DNA of 5,954 nt. Source: an uncultured Trueperaceae bacterium. Lineage in GTDB: Bacteria > Deinococcota > Deinococci > Deinococcales > Trueperaceae. The stretch is taken from assembly GCA_937907415.1 (NCBI GenBank), contig CALCHY010000406.1:1-5954 (forward strand), in the 5' to 3' direction. The translations under genes were made by a program, and so were the position numbers. This document shows positions 5,741 through 5,954 of the stretch, piece by piece; the stretch's first letter is position 1; the number at the start of each line of letters is the position of its first letter. The notes under the pieces are model-generated. The model was not told the origin of the DNA. It did no database searches and saw only the letters and a list, made by a program, of their open reading frames with translations.

Positions 5741-5954
5741 GTGGCAGATTTTCAACGGCCTAGGACGGTAGCCGCAGGGGTGTACCTACACTTGCGTCGC
5801 GAGTTGCTGGCCGGCGCGCTCGAGCCTGGCACCTGGCTGCGGGAGCAAGAGCTGGCAGAGGCGCTGCAGGTCTCACGCACTCCCGTGCGGGAGGCCGTGA
5901 GGCAACTAGCGCAAGAGGGGCTGCTCGTCATCGAGCCGAACCGCGGCGTTCACG
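5741..5954 (+). CDS. GntR family transcriptional regulator, FadR/FCD-type N-terminus (partial)
   Basis: The frame starts at GTG 5741 and stays open to the right edge, giving 71 residues of a winged helix-turn-helix. Residues 14-33 ([20 protein letters not shown]) match helix 1 and its turn. [16 protein letters not shown] (33-48) and [15 protein letters not shown] (49-63) form the helix-turn-helix, with the characteristic V-S-R-T-P-V-R-E-A recognition segment. PNRGVH (66-71) begins the wing. The L-R-E...L-A-E and S-R-T-P-V-R-E-A pattern is typical of the FadR subfamily with a C-terminal FCD effector domain, which lies beyond the window. These proteins usually repress nearby transport and catabolic genes and are released by a small metabolite. 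The GTG is preferred because a well-placed promoter ends just upstream and the N-terminal tail has a normal length; a GTG at 5780 is possible but would cut into helix 1. It is divergent from the operon and likely controls it. Confidence 0.92.
   Translation, partial: MADFQRPRTVAAGVYLHLRRELLAGALEPGTWLREQELAEALQVSRTPVREAVRQLAQEGLLVIEPNRGVH

Noticed and set aside
1..5954. CRISPR array, tRNA or rRNA gene, insertion sequence or phage element
   Set aside because: No regularly spaced repeats, cloverleaf or rRNA sequence, transposase or long terminal inverted repeats were seen. The window is a conventional transport and catabolism locus, not a defence or mobile system.

Overview
The window is about 60% GC bacterial DNA holding one compact minus-strand operon of five genes, read from right to left. 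It is flanked by the start of a divergent regulator gene at the right edge and the last codons of a convergent plus-strand gene at the left edge. The host is probably a high-GC bacterium with an outer membrane. A member of the Deinococcota (for example Trueperaceae) fits best: the solute-binding protein has a plain signal peptide ending in A-A-A-Q-G with no lipobox cysteine, and the regulator gene looks leaderless, with its -10 box ending just before the start codon. A proteobacterium cannot be excluded from this sequence.

Layout. Bases 1-77 are the end of a plus-strand gene of unknown product. Bases 112-1119 (minus) encode a proline racemase-fold enzyme whose Cys91/Thr255 pair marks it as a trans-3-hydroxy-L-proline dehydratase. 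Bases 1122-2231 (minus) encode an M24 Xaa-Pro peptidase with all five metal ligands. Bases 2251-3075 and 3072-4022 (minus) encode the two DppC/DppB-type permeases, overlapping by ATGA. Bases 4085-5599 (minus) encode a family 5 peptide-type solute-binding protein. An 11-bp perfect stem-loop lies between the binding-protein gene and the first permease gene. Bases 5600-5740 are the divergent control region, and 5741 to the right edge encode the N-terminal winged helix of a GntR regulator of the FadR/FCD type.

How the genes may work together (inference). The binding protein and two permeases import a small peptide, the Xaa-Pro peptidase cleaves an imino bond in it, and the dehydratase removes water from free trans-3-hydroxy-L-proline to give pyrroline-2-carboxylate, which other organisms reduce to proline. 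This would make the operon a cassette for scavenging peptides rich in proline and hydroxyproline, such as collagen fragments. The ABC ATPases and the pyrroline-2-carboxylate reductase are not in the window.

Control. A perfect 8-bp inverted repeat with a 3-bp spacer (ATTGTATG-CAC-CATACAAT, 5717-5735) overlaps the -10 box of a good promoter (TTGCCA-N17-TACAAT) for the GntR gene. It is the likely operator for autoregulation, and probably also for control of the divergent operon. I saw no RNA genes, mobile elements, CRISPR arrays or large repeats.
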